A program made the position numbers and the translations under genes. The notes under the pieces are model-generated. The model was not told the origin of the DNA and did no database searches. It was given only the letters and a program-made list of their open reading frames with translations. Positions 45,228-56,993 of a DNA stretch of 64,000 nucleotides are shown here, one piece after another; the stretch's first letter is position 1, and every line of letters begins with the position of its first letter. The stretch is from Dama dama (taxonomy: Eukaryota; Chordata; Mammalia; Artiodactyla; Cervidae): the NCBI RefSeq assembly GCF_033118175.1, contig NC_083710.1, positions 40,269,501-40,333,500 of the forward strand, in the 5' to 3' direction.

Positions 45228-46675
45228 TTTTTTTTTTTAAGATGTTAATTTTATTGATATTGATACAAATGTTTGTATTTCAAATTTTTTTTAAATTTTG
45301 CATTAAGCCTCTCAACTATATTTAAATGTTATTTTTTCTAAACTGATGGTAAATGCTAGCATATAGTTTATGTTACTGTAACATAGATACTCAAATATGC
45401 TCTGATTAAAAAAAAAGACGTTAAATGTCTCTCACTTTATAATCTAGATGTAGGTAGATATTTCAGAGCAGGAATACAACTTTTCTCCCTATCATTATCA
45501 GGACCTAAATTTCTTCTATATAATTTCTTCAATTCCTATTGACATGGACTATATTTGCATATTTGATGTTGGTCCTAACTCCACAGTTACATCCACCATT
45601 CAGAAAAGGATAAGAGGAGTAAATAAATCAAGTCAACTATTTGAAGAATTCAAAACATGAATATTTTAACAATTTTTCTTACATCTTTTGGGCAAGAATT
45701 CACATAACCTCAAAACTGAATTAATTACAAAGGACACCATAAAATATAGCCACTTGTTCAGCAGCTCTAGATGAAGATTTTTTAAACTAAAATAAATTGA
45801 GGAGATTGAATAATAAAAGGGGGATTAGTCTTCTCTGCTATTCCATTTAGTTTATTACAATAAATTTTTTCTTGTTTTCTTGATTTTGATTCATCTTTAG
45901 GTCAGCTGTCATTTATCTTTGTTTTTTTTTTTGCAATATTGATAAAATGTCATTTTGTCTTCTTACGTATAGGTCAAACAACCTGATATAGGACTCTATA
46001 AAAACCACATTTTAAAAAACTCTATTATCTTGAGAACTTTAATACCAGGGATCTACTTGTCACTTTTTCATAATCTTATTATTCTTCCTATATGTAATAT
46101 GATGTCTTGCTTTATGATTGAAGTGTAGAAATAGCATCACAAGTATATGCCTAGCTATGGTATTAAAATATAAACAAGAATATTGCTGGTAAAATGTAGA
46201 AATTACATTTTATGGATTGAAATGCAAAAGTAGAAATGTAGGTATACATCTAGCTAATTATATAAATCTTTTTTTCTTCTTCCTTTTTTGGAGTAAAAGA
46301 GAATAAGGTAGACTATGACTGATAGGCTGAATGAGATCTGAGAGCACTTATAGTTCCATATGCAGGAAACAAAAAATGTTTTAGAAAGAAAATGACACCA
46401 TATTTAATATAACATAAGAGCCCCAATGAGCACATGAAATGAGAAGAAATCCTAGGAGAGATGTGTGATTTTAAATATATCAGTATCCATAGAGTCACAT
46501 GTCATATGGTGATAAAGAGGTATGCATTGAAATGTGGGAGTGAGAAAACAAAGAATACACTTTTTGGAAGCAGTTATTAGAACAATTTTTTAGATTTGTT
46601 TTAACAAAGAATCTTAGCTTTGTGAAAGGAGATTTGTTTTGTTTTTGTTTTTGGTAATTAAAGGAATTTGAATTA
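45228..46675. other. Unassigned AT-rich DNA
   Basis: 1.45 kb. Short T- and A-runs but no gene or family I can name. Confidence 0.6.
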
Positions 46676-46684
46676 ATTTTATAG

Positions 46685-46872
46685 AAAACTGAAGTGAAAT
46701 TTGCCCAGCCGTGTTTGACTTTTTGCGACCCTATGGACTGTATAGTCCAGGCCAGAATACTGGAGTGGGTAGTCTTTCCCTTCTCCAGGGGATCTTCCCA
46801 ACCCAGGGATTGAACCCAGGTCTCCTGCATTACAGGCGGATTCTTTACCAGCTGAGCCACAAGGGAAAGCCC
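46685..46872 (-). mobile_element. Bov-tA SINE
   Basis: Antisense copy with a small deletion in the A-unit. Perfect 9-bp duplication attttatag at 46676-46684 and 46873-46881. Confidence 0.93.
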
Positions 46873-46939
46873 ATTTTATAGGAAAGGGAAGTTCATAAAT
46901 GACAGCATTGAAAGTAGAGTTAAGCATTCTTTGAGACCT

Positions 46940-47045
46940 TAACCTACTAGAGAACAGGAATCATACTTGTCACCATTATTTTTCTCTTAGAACAAAGAAC
47001 AGAGCCAGATACCTAGTAGATGTGTAATAAATATCTGCTGAATAG
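46940..47045 (+). mobile_element. L2 LINE 3' relic
   Basis: Shows the L2 3' order: gagaacaggaatcatactt, a caaagaacagagccagata stretch, then gtgtaataaatatctgctga. An ancient pan-mammalian relic. Confidence 0.65.
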
Positions 47046-47119
47046 ATGAGTAAGATAAATAAAATATATGTATTTCATTTCCTTGAATGATCAGTCTGTT
47101 CTAAATAGTGGGCTGAAAA

Positions 47120-47290
47120 GTTTATTATTTCATCATATTTAATATGTACAAGTGTTATGTTTATCATTGTTTCTAGATGAAAAGACATAGAAAATTTATG
47201 GGACTTTGTTAAGGTCACACAGTATACTGTAAGTTAAATATGTTAATCTTAATTCAGTTCAAACAAATTTGAAAGCCCTAGTTCTTTTTT
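47120..47290 (-). mobile_element. MIR SINE relic
   Basis: Antisense MIR: tagatgaaaagacatagaaa followed by gttaaggtcacacagta, the conserved MIR core read in reverse, then decayed tRNA-derived sequence. Confidence 0.65.
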
Positions 47291-47539
47291 ATTTTTTTCC
47301 TTGCAATTTCAAGAATTGGATTCATTATCTACCAGTTTTCCTTAAATCTTAATGCAGAGGTTAAAATTAAATGAATTCTATGTCATCAGTAATTCTAGAA
47401 TTCTTTAAGGACTACACTGAATTTTAAAAAAACAGTTGATCTTAACTTTCATATGTAAGTCCAAGTTTATAAGTTTTTCTTGTCTTTTAAAAACTACTAT
47501 AGCTAATTGTTTATTCTGTTTTATTTTCTTTTAATTTTT

Positions 47540-48057
47540 ATTTCATGTTTATGTATTATGTTGTTCTTATTTCAGGTGTACAACAAAGTTTTTCAGTGAT
47601 ATGTGTGTATGCACACACACATATGTGTGCATATATATATATACATATATATATGTATATATAAATTTCCCCATTTATGTTATCACAGAATATTGACCAG
47701 AGTTCCTTGTTGGTTATCTATTTTAAATATAGCAGTTCTAAATTCACAAGTTATCCCTCTCCTTGACCTTCCCCTAACCATAAGTTAATTTTCTAAGCAT
47801 ATGAATCTCTTTCTGTTTTGTAAATAAGTTCATTTGTATCATTTTTTTTTTTTAGATTTTGTATATAAGCAATATATATGACAATTGTCTTTCTCTGACT
47901 TATTTCACTTACAATGATAATCTCCAGGTTCATTCTTTTAGCTGCAAATGGCATTATTTAATTCTTTTTAATTGCTGAGTAATATTGCATTGTAAATATA
48001 TACCACATCTTCATCCATTCATCTGTTGATAAACATTTTTAAGTGGTTTCCATGGAA
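47540..48057 (-). mobile_element. L1 LINE 3' end, antisense (3' arm of an inverted insertion)
   Basis: Artiodactyl L1 3' UTR and end of ORF2 on the minus strand (tttcaggtgtacaacaaag to catccattcatctgttgat). It contains an AC/AT microsatellite at about 47600-47663. At 48057-48058 it meets L1 sequence in the opposite orientation that belongs next to it in the element. Confidence 0.85.
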
Positions 48058-48222
48058 TTTCCATAAAAAAAATTTAAAATAGAGCTATTGTATGATCCAG
48101 CTAGGCAACTCGTAGGAATATATTCAGAGAAAACCAAGGCTTGAAAGTATACATGCACTCCAATGTCCATTGCAACTCTGTTCACAATAGCCAAGACATG
48201 GAAGCAACCTAGATATTTATTA
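48058..48222 (+). mobile_element. L1 LINE, inverted 5' arm
   Basis: Sense L1 ORF2 C-terminal region (tgtatgatccagctaggca, then cacaatagccaagacatgga and agcaacctag). This lies immediately upstream of the 47540-48057 segment in a normal L1, so the two are one insertion with an inverted 5' part. Confidence 0.82.
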
Positions 48223-48361
48223 TAGTAAAGTTATTGCTTTGTTTTTAATTTTAAGCTCTGCATTATATTATCTTCCTCATTTCCAGAACTTCAGTTCAAC
48301 CACCCATCCAATGCTTGAACTAACCTGACACAATCCCTTCCAAGTATTAATCCATCCTAAT

Positions 48362-48575
48362 AAAGCAGTGAAGCATGAGGGTTAAGACCATGATCCTGGA
48401 TTGGAACCTGGCTCTATCTTTCACTAGCTGTGGGTTTTACTTGCCAAAGCTTCAGATTATTTATAAAATGGATAAAATAGAAGCACCTATCTGATTGAAT
48501 TGTTTTGAATGTAAAATTACACAAAGTGTTTCTCGTAATTACTATCAAGTAGCAAGAACTCAATGATTCTAAGTG
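48362..48575 (+). mobile_element. MIR SINE relic
   Basis: Sense MIR with clear landmarks in order: gggttaagaccatgatcctg, tctttcactagctgtggg, ttataaaatggataaaatag and the tail aagaactcaatgattcta. Confidence 0.82.
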
Positions 48576-48762
48576 TTATGGAGAAGGCACTAGCCTTTGA
48601 GGAAGCTTATTTTTGCTAGAGCGTATATTGTTGAAAAGAAGTACATTAAATTGAAACGATCCATTACATGTTTTCCCTTTTGACTTTAGAAGTAACTCTA
48701 ATTATCTCTTCTATGAATCTGTTTTCTAAAAATGTGGTGAGATTGATTTCTTCTTAAATTAT

Positions 48763-48979
48763 GTGTGTGCTAAGTTGCTTCAGTCATGTTCAACTCTTTC
48801 CAAACCCATGGACTGTAGCCCATCAGGCTCCTCTGTCTGTGGGATTCTCCAGGTAAGAATACTGAAGTGGGTTGCCATGCCCTCCTCCAGGGGATCTTCC
48901 CAACCCAGGAATTGAATCCATGTCTCTTGTCTCTTCCATTGGCAGGTGGGTTCTTTATTACTAGCACCTGGGAAGCCCC
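48763..48979 (-). mobile_element. Bov-tA SINE
   Basis: Antisense copy from gtgctaagttgcttcagtca to gcacctgggaagcccc. Near-duplication tcttaaattat (48752-48762) and tcttaaatcat (48980-48990), one mismatch. Confidence 0.92.
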
Positions 48980-49046
48980 TCTTAAATCATATCCTCCTCA
49001 AATTGTATATTTTCTTATGTGATCATTATTCTAGAGTTTAAAAATC

Positions 49047-49251
49047 TTGGGCATGCTCTGTCCCTCAGTTGTGTTTAACTCTTTGCACCTGCTAAGCTTC
49101 TCTGTCTATGGAATTTTCCAGGCAAGGATATTGGAGTGGGTTGCCATTTCCTACTTCAGGGGATATTCCTGACCCAGGGATCAAACTCACATCTCCTGCA
49201 TCTTCTGCATTGGCAAGAGGATTCTGTACCACCTAACAACTTGGGAAACCC
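49047..49251 (-). mobile_element. Bov-tA SINE
   Basis: Antisense copy with a perfect 10-bp duplication tttaaaaatc at 49037-49046 and 49252-49261. Confidence 0.92.
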
Positions 49252-49261
49252 TTTAAAAATC

Positions 49262-50157
49262 CTAGGGGAACACAAAATATATCTACTTTCAATTTGAAAA
49301 TTTCCAATCCTTTCAATTAACTTGATACCAGAATTTCTCTCAGTTCAATAAACATAGTTAATTCTTAAATTTACATTTATAATCCTGGTTTTTATATATA
49401 CTTACCCTACTTCCAAGCCATCTCATGTAATTTCCAAGTGTTTTGCTAGTCTGTATTCAAAACATCTAACACTGTTTCATGTTAACTAATTCATTTGCTT
49501 TCTGCTTCATTTTAATTATTCCACACTAAAATTTAAACTTTATCAGACTGTTCTGTCTCTTATGCCGCTATATCATTTGTGTCTAGAATTGCCCCTGGCA
49601 CACATTTCTATTGTGATCAAATGCAATCTAATTTAAAATATATTTAACACCATACTTTTCTTTTACTTCCAACATTATCTATGTCTGCATTTCTGCTAAA
49701 GTAGGGTTTTATAAATGAGTTCAATTCTATAACTAAAAGGAAAACATGATTGCCATATTCTTTTTCCAAATTACTATGTAACTATAATTTCATCCAAAGT
49801 TCACATTAGCATTTTTGACTGATATCACATATCAGCAAGAGATGGATAGGGAGGAATTAAAAATTCAACAGAAAATTGAGAACATTAATATAGTATAATC
49901 CAAAAAACTAGGATGCTACAATTGTAAATGTAGGGATGGAGTTAGCTTTAGAAAAAACACTGAACCACTTCTTTTCTATAAAGAGATATCAGAAGTGAAG
50001 ATCAGGTAAGTGGAGGCAGATTTGAAAAGGGGAGGAAAGGGCTTTTTATCTTAACATTTTTATTGCTGTTAGAATCAATGAATATATGTACGTCTAATAT
50101 TTTTGCATTGCTAACATTAGTGGGCAATACATTTAAAAGATCACAGCAACAAAAATC
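49262..50157. other. Unassigned AT-rich DNA
   Basis: 0.9 kb. A weak L2-like hint near 49580-49610 (cccctggcacacat); otherwise nothing recognised. Confidence 0.5.
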
Positions 50158-50295
50158 ACAATAGAAACTCCAATAATGATAATATTGAAAATAACTTATA
50201 CTTGTTGAGAATTTGCTATGTGTCAGACATTTTTCTATGGACTTTAAATGAGTTATTTCATTTAATTCTCAAAATAATAATATGACATAATTATT
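50158..50295 (-). mobile_element. MIR SINE relic
   Basis: Antisense MIR 3' region: tacttgttgagaatttgcta, tgtgtcagacattttt, then gagttatttcatttaattct. Confidence 0.7.
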
Positions 50296-50330
50296 TTTTT
50301 ATTTGTATATCTTTAATAGTATAATAGAAA

Positions 50331-50666
50331 GAATTTTTGGAGGGTGCTCCCAAGATAAAAGAGGAATAGGATAGGGAGACCATTTTCTCCCCCATAAAAA
50401 CATCAAAGAATGATCTGAATGTGGAGCAACTTCCACAGAACAATTTCTGAATGCTGGCAGAGGATCCCAGATACCCAGAAAGGAAAATCAATCTCTTTAG
50501 AATGAAGTAGGACAAAGTATAAAGACAGAAAGGGAGACAAAGGACTTGGGGACAGAGACTCCTCCTGGGAAGGGAGCTGTGAAGGTGGAGACGTTTCTGT
50601 GCAATAGCAAACCCTCTCATAGGTGAGGTCAATGGGGAGCTTTGGAATCTCAGAGGGCAGCATAAC

Positions 50667-50700
<34 letters not shown>

Positions 50701-51892
50701 ACACAGAAATCACACTGAACAGCGATTACCAGCTGAGAAGCGGCTCTCACGCTCTCAACCACAAGCAGCTAATGGGGGCAGAGTGTGGAGGTGCAAGCTG
50801 CACCAGTCCTTAGGGAAAGGACCAGGGTTGAATGCCATGAGGGCATTCTGAAAGGGTTAATATGACATAGCACAGATAGAATGGGGAAAACCCAAACCAC
50901 CGGAATGCCAGAGAAACAAAGAAAAACAAAGAACCTTTTCCATGGGAAGGCTGTGATGCTGCACTGTGACCCCTGGGGCTCTCACAGAACAAAGGATTTG
51001 GCCCTAGCGAATACCAAAGAAGAGTGAGCCAACTGCCATTTATGGCCCTCCATGGAGGTAGAGAGGCAAGTGTGAGACAGCCAGAGGTGGAAGGCTAGGG
51101 GCCATTGAAATCTCAGCCCCAGAGACTGCATCTTCTACCAAGCTGTAAACAGGCTGCCAGTCATTACCCACATCTTCCTAGGATCCTGGACAGTTCATAT
51201 CTGCCAGGAGTGTCACAGCATGAGATCAGATCCCCTGAGGAGATGAACAGCCCACCTGCGACTATGCCCTCATGGTGAACCTGGGCGCTCAAGCAGCTTG
51301 GACCAGGGAGTGCACACCACCTTGGGCTGTGGCAACCCCCATGTGGTTCATCCAGTGTGAGCACTCCCCACACCTGCCAGTTGCTTTTGTTTATAGTGCC
51401 CCTCCTCCACAGCACAACTGAGCCAGTGAGCTCAAGTGAGTGTCTACTTTCACCCTCTCATGTCAGGGCAAAGATCAGACACTGAAGAGAGACTTGCGAA
51501 CAGAGGAGGTCAACCTAAACAAAGAAAAGAAGGGGGAAGCTGCCAGAAGTGGCAGGTGCAACAAATTAAAATTCTGTGATTAACCTGAAACTGTGTATTT
51601 GAGGGGCAACTGTAGACTTTGAGAACAAGTACAAACCAGAACAAGGGAACATCTGACACTGAACTGATGCCACACTGACCACAAAAGCTCCAGAGATATT
51701 CTTAGATATATTGGAGTACTTTCTGAGTAGGCAACTCAACTGGACCAGGAAAATGGAGGAATTATATAAACATTTACCTCACTACCAATATACATAGCCT
51801 CATGGTTTCTATGAAAAAGTTAAAAAAAAAAATCACTATCACTTAAAAAAATTTTTTTTAATTTTTAAATTTTTATTTTATTATTATTATTT
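50331..51892 (+). mobile_element. Ruminant L1, 5' UTR (first part)
   Basis: Start of a near full-length ruminant-type L1 (ggagggtgctcccaagataa). The 5' UTR is G+C-richer and contains a 30-A run at 50668-50697, then a low-complexity A/T region from about 51800. No coding region. Antisense frames here (50291-50762, 51164-51415) are accidental. A possible element duplication is agaaag near 50326 and near 60633, but the match is weak. Confidence 0.82.
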
Positions 51893-51965
51893 TTTCATTT
51901 ATTTTTATTATTTGGAGGTTAATTACTTTACAATATTTTAGTGGTTTTTGCCACATTGACATGAT
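51893..51965 (-). mobile_element. L1 3' tail inserted in L1 5' UTR
   Basis: About 70 bp matching the L1 3' end on the minus strand (atttggaggttaattacttt, then ggtttttgccaca). Similar T-rich sequence on both sides prevents an exact duplication call. Confidence 0.65.
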
Positions 51966-52253
51966 TTTTGAAAATTTTCATTATTTTAAAAATTTATTTG
52001 TTTTTATTCTTTTTTCATTTTCCCTCTTATCCCCCTTTCTTTGCCTATTTTTCTTTTCCCCTTATATTGTCCTAATATGGTTCTTTATTACTCCTTTAAA
52101 TTTTAATTTTTATGACTTATTTTCACCTTTCTAAAAAAAATCTTATTTAAAAAAATTCATATTTAAAAACTTTTTGCGTTGTTTTTTTTAATATTGTACT
52201 TTTGAGAGTATAATTTTTATTCTAGGTTTTTAAATTTTGTTTTTTGATCTTTT
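51966..52253 (+). mobile_element. Ruminant L1, 5' UTR (second part)
   Basis: T-rich low-complexity part of the ruminant L1 5' UTR, up to the nested L1 at 52254. Confidence 0.65.
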
Positions 52254-52650
52254 TTTTCCCAATTTCTCCTTTATTTATTTTCTGTGGGTTTTGTCATACA
52301 TTGATATGAATCAGCCATAGATTTACTTGTATTCCCCATCCCGATCCCCCCTCCCACCTCCCTCTCCACCCGATTCCTCTGGGTCTTCCCAGTGCACCAG
52401 GCCCAAGCACTTGTCTCATGCATCCCACCTGGACTGGTGATCTGTTTCACCATAGATAATATACATGCTGTTCTTTCGAAACATCCCACCCTCACCTTCT
52501 CCCACAGAGTTCAAAAGTCTGTTCTGTACTTCTGTGTCTCTTTCTCTGTTTTGCATATAGGGTTATCGTTACCATCTTTCTAATTTCATATATATGTGTT
52601 AGTATGCTGTAATGTTCTTTATCTTTCTGGCTTACTTCACTCTGTATAAT
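52254..52650 (-). mobile_element. 5'-truncated L1 inserted in L1 5' UTR
   Basis: 397 bp of ruminant L1 3' UTR on the minus strand (cattgatatgaatcagccat, atagggttatcgttaccatc). Perfect 15-bp duplication gttttttgatctttt at 52239-52253 and 52651-52665. An independent, later insertion. Confidence 0.93.
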
Positions 52651-54650
52651 GTTTTTTGATCTTTTGTTATTCATTTTATATCTTTAAGAGTTTAATGTTT
52701 AGTATCCATTTTCACTTATGGATTTGATTACTGGCTTGATTGCTCTCTTCCCTTTTGACTCTCCCTTTTATCCTCCTGGTCATCTCTTTCTCCTTCCTCC
52801 CTCTCACGCTCTGTATAACTCTGTTAATGTCCTTGGGTGTTTCTGGCTGTGGAGAGTTGTTTTACTATCATTAATCTAGGGGTTTTGTCTTCAGTCCTGT
52901 GTGGACAGAGAAGTTTTGATACCACTGTAAGAGGTCAGGACTGAAACCCAGAAATAAGAAGTTCAACTCCAGAACTTTAGACAATCATAGAACTCCTGAT
53001 CCCAGGGAAAATGAATAGATGAGAGTACATCAAAACCCTCCATACCTACACTAAGACCAAAATCCACCCAAGGAAATCAAGTTCCAGTACTGATCTTCCA
53101 GAAAAACAGGAACAAAACATTAAATTTTAAAAGACAGGCTGTCCAAAGTCATACAAGCCCATAACACTTCATTGCCCTCCAGAGAGATGAGATCCAGCTC
53201 CCTCCACAAGAACACAGGCACAAGAACTCCCAACCAGGAAACCTTCACAAGCCACTGGTCCAAATCCACCCACAGAGAGAAGACTCCACAATTAAGAGGA
53301 ACTACAACTCTCCAACCTGCAGAAAGGAGACACCAACATAGCAAACTAAACAAACTGAAAGGGCAGAGAAATATCCAGCAGGTGAAGGAACATGATAAAA
53401 ACCCACCAAACCAAAAAAAGATGAGGAGATAGGGAGTCCACCTGAAAAATAATTCATAATAATGATAGTAAAGATGATCTAAATTTTGAAAACAAAATGG
53501 AGATATAGATAGACTAAAGACACAGATTGAGAAGATGCAAGAAATGTTTAGCAAAGACCTAAAAGAAATAAAGAATAGTCAATCAGCAATGAACAGTGCA
53601 ATAACTGAGATTAAAAGCAACAGAGGGAAGCAACAGTTGAGTAACTGAGGCAGAAGAAAGGATAAATGAGCCAGAAGATAGAATGGTGGAAATAAATGAT
53701 GCACAGTGGAAAAAGGGAAAAGATTAAAAAGAAATGGGGACAGCCTCAGAGAACCCTGGGACAATGTTAGGCACCCCAACATTCAAGTCAGGCATCCCAG
53801 AAGAAGAAAAAAGGACAAGACATGATAAAATACTTGAAAATAGTTGAAAACTTCCTTACAACAAGGAAGGAAATACAAATAAACCTGAAACAATAAAGAA
53901 AATTTTATGGATCATATTATCAATAACTACCTTATACAAAAGTTGGTTAAAAGCTCCAAACAAAATATAAAGACTGGCTGAATGGATATATAAACAAGAT
54001 CCCTATGTATGCCATCCATAAGAGACACACCTCAAATCTAGGGACACATAGAGACTAAAGTGAAGGTCAGGAAAGATATTTCATGCAAATGGAGACCAAA
54101 GAAACTTTGAGTAGCAATCTTTGTATCAGATGAAATAAACTTTAAAATAAAGACCATTATAAGAGACAAAGAAGGACACTGCATAATGATCAAGGGATAA
54201 ATACAAGAAAGTATTACAATTATATATACACCCAACATAGGAGCACCTTAAAGCAGAAGGCAAATAAATGCTAACAACTATTAAAGGGGAAACTGAGAGT
54301 GGCACAACAGTGGGGGACTTTAATATGCCACTCACAAAAATGTACAGATCATTAAGACAGAAAATTAAAAAGGAAACACAAATTTTAAATGATGCATTGG
54401 ACCTAGTTGATAACTACAGAGCATTTCACCCTTAAAACAATAGATTTCACCTTTTTCTCAAGTGCAAATGGAACGTTCTCCAAGATAGATCACATCCTAG
54501 GCCACGAATCAAGCCATGGTAATGTTTGTAAAAACTGAAATAATTTCAGGCATCTTTTCTGATCACAATGCTGTAAGATTAGATACCAGCTACAGGGATG
54601 AAAAAAGCTATAAAGAACACAAACATTTGGAGGCTAAACAACACACTTCT
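52651..54650 (+). mobile_element. Ruminant L1: end of 5' UTR, ORF1 remnant, ORF2 endonuclease remnant
   Basis: 5' UTR continues to about 53440. From about 53460 to 53830 comes an ORF1-like coiled-coil region (rich in AAA/GAA codons; gccagaagatagaatggtgg at 53670), broken by stops. From about 53930 the ORF2 endonuclease region is seen, with gggggactttaatatgccac (GDFNMP equivalent) near 54310 and the SDH motif at codons 15-17 of the frame beginning 54516. The BovB enters at 54651. No intact ORF. Confidence 0.78.
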
Positions 54651-54761
54651 GAACTATGGACAGAGGTTCATGACATTGTACAGGAGACAGGAATCAAGAC
54701 CATCCCCAAGAAAAAGAAATCCAAAAAGCAAACTGGCTGTCTGAGGAGGCCTTATAAATAG
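54516..54761 (+). pseudogene. Chimeric frame: L1 endonuclease end joined to BovB connector
   Basis: An 81-codon frame. Codons 1-45 are the end of the L1 endonuclease (IFSDHNAVRLD, with the catalytic SDH histidine). Codons 46 on are BovB (ELWTEVHDIVQETGIKTI). The junction falls exactly at codon 46, at 54651, in the frame of both elements. It ends in a frameshift of the BovB part. It is a by-product of the insertion; expression is not implied. Confidence 0.88.
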
Positions 54762-56619
54762 CTATGAAAAGAAGGGAAGTGAAAGCAAAGGAGAAAAGGA
54801 AAGATACACCCATTTGAATGCAGAGTTCCAAAGAATAGCAAGGAGAGATAAGAAAGCGTTCCTCAGTGATCAGTGCAAAGAAATAGAGGAAAACAATAGA
54901 ATGGGAAAGACTAGAGATCTCTTCAAGAAAATTAGAGGTACCAAGGGAAAATTTTATGCAAAGATGGGCTTAATAAAGGACAGAAGTGGTATGGACCTAA
55001 CAGAAGCAGAAGATATTAAGAAGAGGTGGCAAGAATACACAAAGAATTGTACAAAAAAGATCTTTGCAGCCCAGATAATCACAATGGTGTGATCACTCAC
55101 ACTCACCTAGAGTCAGACATCCTTGAATGTGAAGTCAAATGGGTCTTAGGAAGCATCATTATGAACAAAGCTAGTGGAGGTGATGGAATTTCACTTGAGC
55201 TATTTCAAATCCTAAAAGATGATGCTATGAAAGTGTTGCACTCAATATGCCAGCAAATTTGGAAAACTCAGCAGTGGCCACAGGACTGGAAAAGGTCAGT
55301 CTTCATTCCAATCCCAAAGAAAGGCAATGTCAAAGAATGCTCAAACTACCATACAATTGCACTCATCTCACATGCAGGTAAAGTGGTGCTCAAAATTCTC
55401 CAAGGCAGCCTTCAGCAATACGTGAACCGCGAACTTCCAGATGTTCAAGCTGGTTTTAGAAAAGGCAGAGGAACCAGAGATCAAATTGCCAACATCTGCT
55501 GGATCATCGAAAAAGCAAGAGAGTTCCAGAAAAACATCTATTTCTGCTTTATTGACTATGCCAAAGCCTTTGACTGTGTGGATCACAATAAACTGTGGAA
55601 AATTCTGAAAGAGATGGGAATACCAGAGCACCTGACCCGCCTCTTGAGAACCCTGTATGCAGGTCAGGAAGCAACACTTAGAACTGGACATGGAACAACA
55701 GATTTGTTCCAAATAGGAAAAGGAGTATGTCAAGGCTGTATATTGTCATCCTGCTTATTTAACTTATGTGTAGAGTACATCATGAGAAATGCTGGGCTGG
55801 AGGAAGCACAAGATGGAATCAAGATTACCAGGAGAAATATCAGTAACTTCAGATAAGCAGATGACAACAACCTTAGGGTAGATAGTGAAGAAGAAAGAGT
55901 CTCTTGATGAAAGTGCAAGGGGAGAGTGAAAAATTTGGCTCAAAGCTCAACATTAAGAAAACTAAGATCGTGGCATCACTTTTGGCAAATAGGTGGGGAA
56001 ACAGTGGAAACAGTGGCTGACTTTATTTTTCTGGGCTCCAAAATTACTACAGATGGTGATTGCAGCCATGAAATTAAAAGATGCTTACTCCTGGAAGGAA
56101 AGTTATGACCAACCTAGATAGAGTATTAAAAAGCAGAGACATTACTTTGCCAACAAAGGTTCATCTAGTCAAGGCTATGGTTTTTCCAATGTTCACGTGT
56201 AGATGTGAAAGTTGGACTATAATGAAAGCTGAGCACAGAAGAATTAATGCTTTTGAACTGTGGTGTTGGAGAAGGCTCTTGAGAGTCCCTTAGACTACAA
56301 GGAGGTCCAACCAGTCCATCCTAAAGGAGATCAATCCTGGGTGTTCATTCGAAGGTCTGTTGCTGAAGCTGACACTCCAATACTTTGGCCACCTGATGCA
56401 AAGAGCTGAGTCATTTGAAAAGGCCCTGATGCAGGAAAAGTTTGAGGGCAGGAGGAGAAGGGGATGACAGAGAATGAGATGGTTGGATGACATCACCGAC
56501 TTGATGGACATGGGTTTGGGTGGACTCTGGGAGTTGGTGATGGACAGGGAGGCCTGATGAGTTGCGGTTCATGGGGTAGCAAAGAGTCGGACATGACTGA
56601 GCAACTGAACTGTATTGAA
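54651..56619 (+). mobile_element. BovB LINE inserted in L1 ORF2
   Basis: 1.97-kb sense BovB starting at the Glu-Leu-Trp codons, like the copies at 8201 and 14360. It is inserted between endonuclease and reverse transcriptase of the L1, which resumes at gaataaccaacag (56621). Only tgaa is shared at the two junctions, so no long duplication. Connector frame 54814-55092 and polymerase frame 55026-55856 overlap by a frameshift. Confidence 0.94.
55026..55856 (+). pseudogene. BovB reverse transcriptase remnant, stopped at the catalytic box
   Basis: A 276-codon frame with QQIWKTQQWPQDWKRSVFIP, fingers AGFRKGRGTRDQIANICWI, motif A DYAKAFDCVDHNKLW with its catalytic aspartate, and IGKGVCQGCILSSCLFNL. 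It ends at TAA at 55854-55856, exactly where the tyrosine of YADD would be; ADD follows in frame. Downstream C-terminal pieces (55926-56108, 56081-56293) are out of frame. Not functional. The second half of the window's best-preserved polymerase first half. Confidence 0.93.
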
Positions 56620-56910
56620 GTGAATAACCAACAGATAACTGAAAAAATAAAAAAGGATATCAAAATATTCACAGAAATAAATGATAATGAAAACACAACA
56701 ACCTAAATCCTATGGGGTTTAGTAAAAGTGCTAAGAGGGAAATAAATAACAATACAAACCTACCTCAAGAAACAAGAGAAGCATCAAACAAGCAACCTAA
56801 CTTTACACCTAGAACAACTGGAAAAGGAAGAACGAAACTCTCAAAGTTAGTAGAAGGAAAGAAATAATGAAGATCAGATCAGAAATAAAAATGAAGAATA
56901 TAGCAAAGAT
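56620..56910 (+). mobile_element. Ruminant L1 ORF2 between BovB insertions
   Basis: L1 ORF2 continues (aaccaacagataactgaaaa, then ctacctcaagaaacaagaga and ttagtagaaggaaagaaat), the stretch between endonuclease and polymerase. Frame broken. Confidence 0.85.
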
Positions 56911-56993
56911 CTTATTGCATTTTCATACTGTTCATGGGGTTCTCAAGGCAAAGAATGTTGAAGTAGTTTGCCATTGCCATCTTCAGTGGACCA
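56911..56993 (-). mobile_element. BovB LINE, inverted 5' arm
   Basis: About 70 bp of BovB 5' sequence in antisense orientation (gttcatggggttctcaaggc to cagtggaccac), directly followed by the sense 3' part of a BovB. In an intact BovB this sequence lies well upstream of the 3' part, so inversion plus internal deletion is inferred. Confidence 0.75.

Noticed and set aside
50291..50762. Two long minus-strand frames with a poly-Phe run
   Set aside because: Created by the 30-A run in the L1 5' UTR read antisense.
54651..56619. A functional L1-BovB chimeric polymerase
   Set aside because: The joined frame ends after 81 codons, the polymerase frame is shifted and stops at the YADD tyrosine codon.
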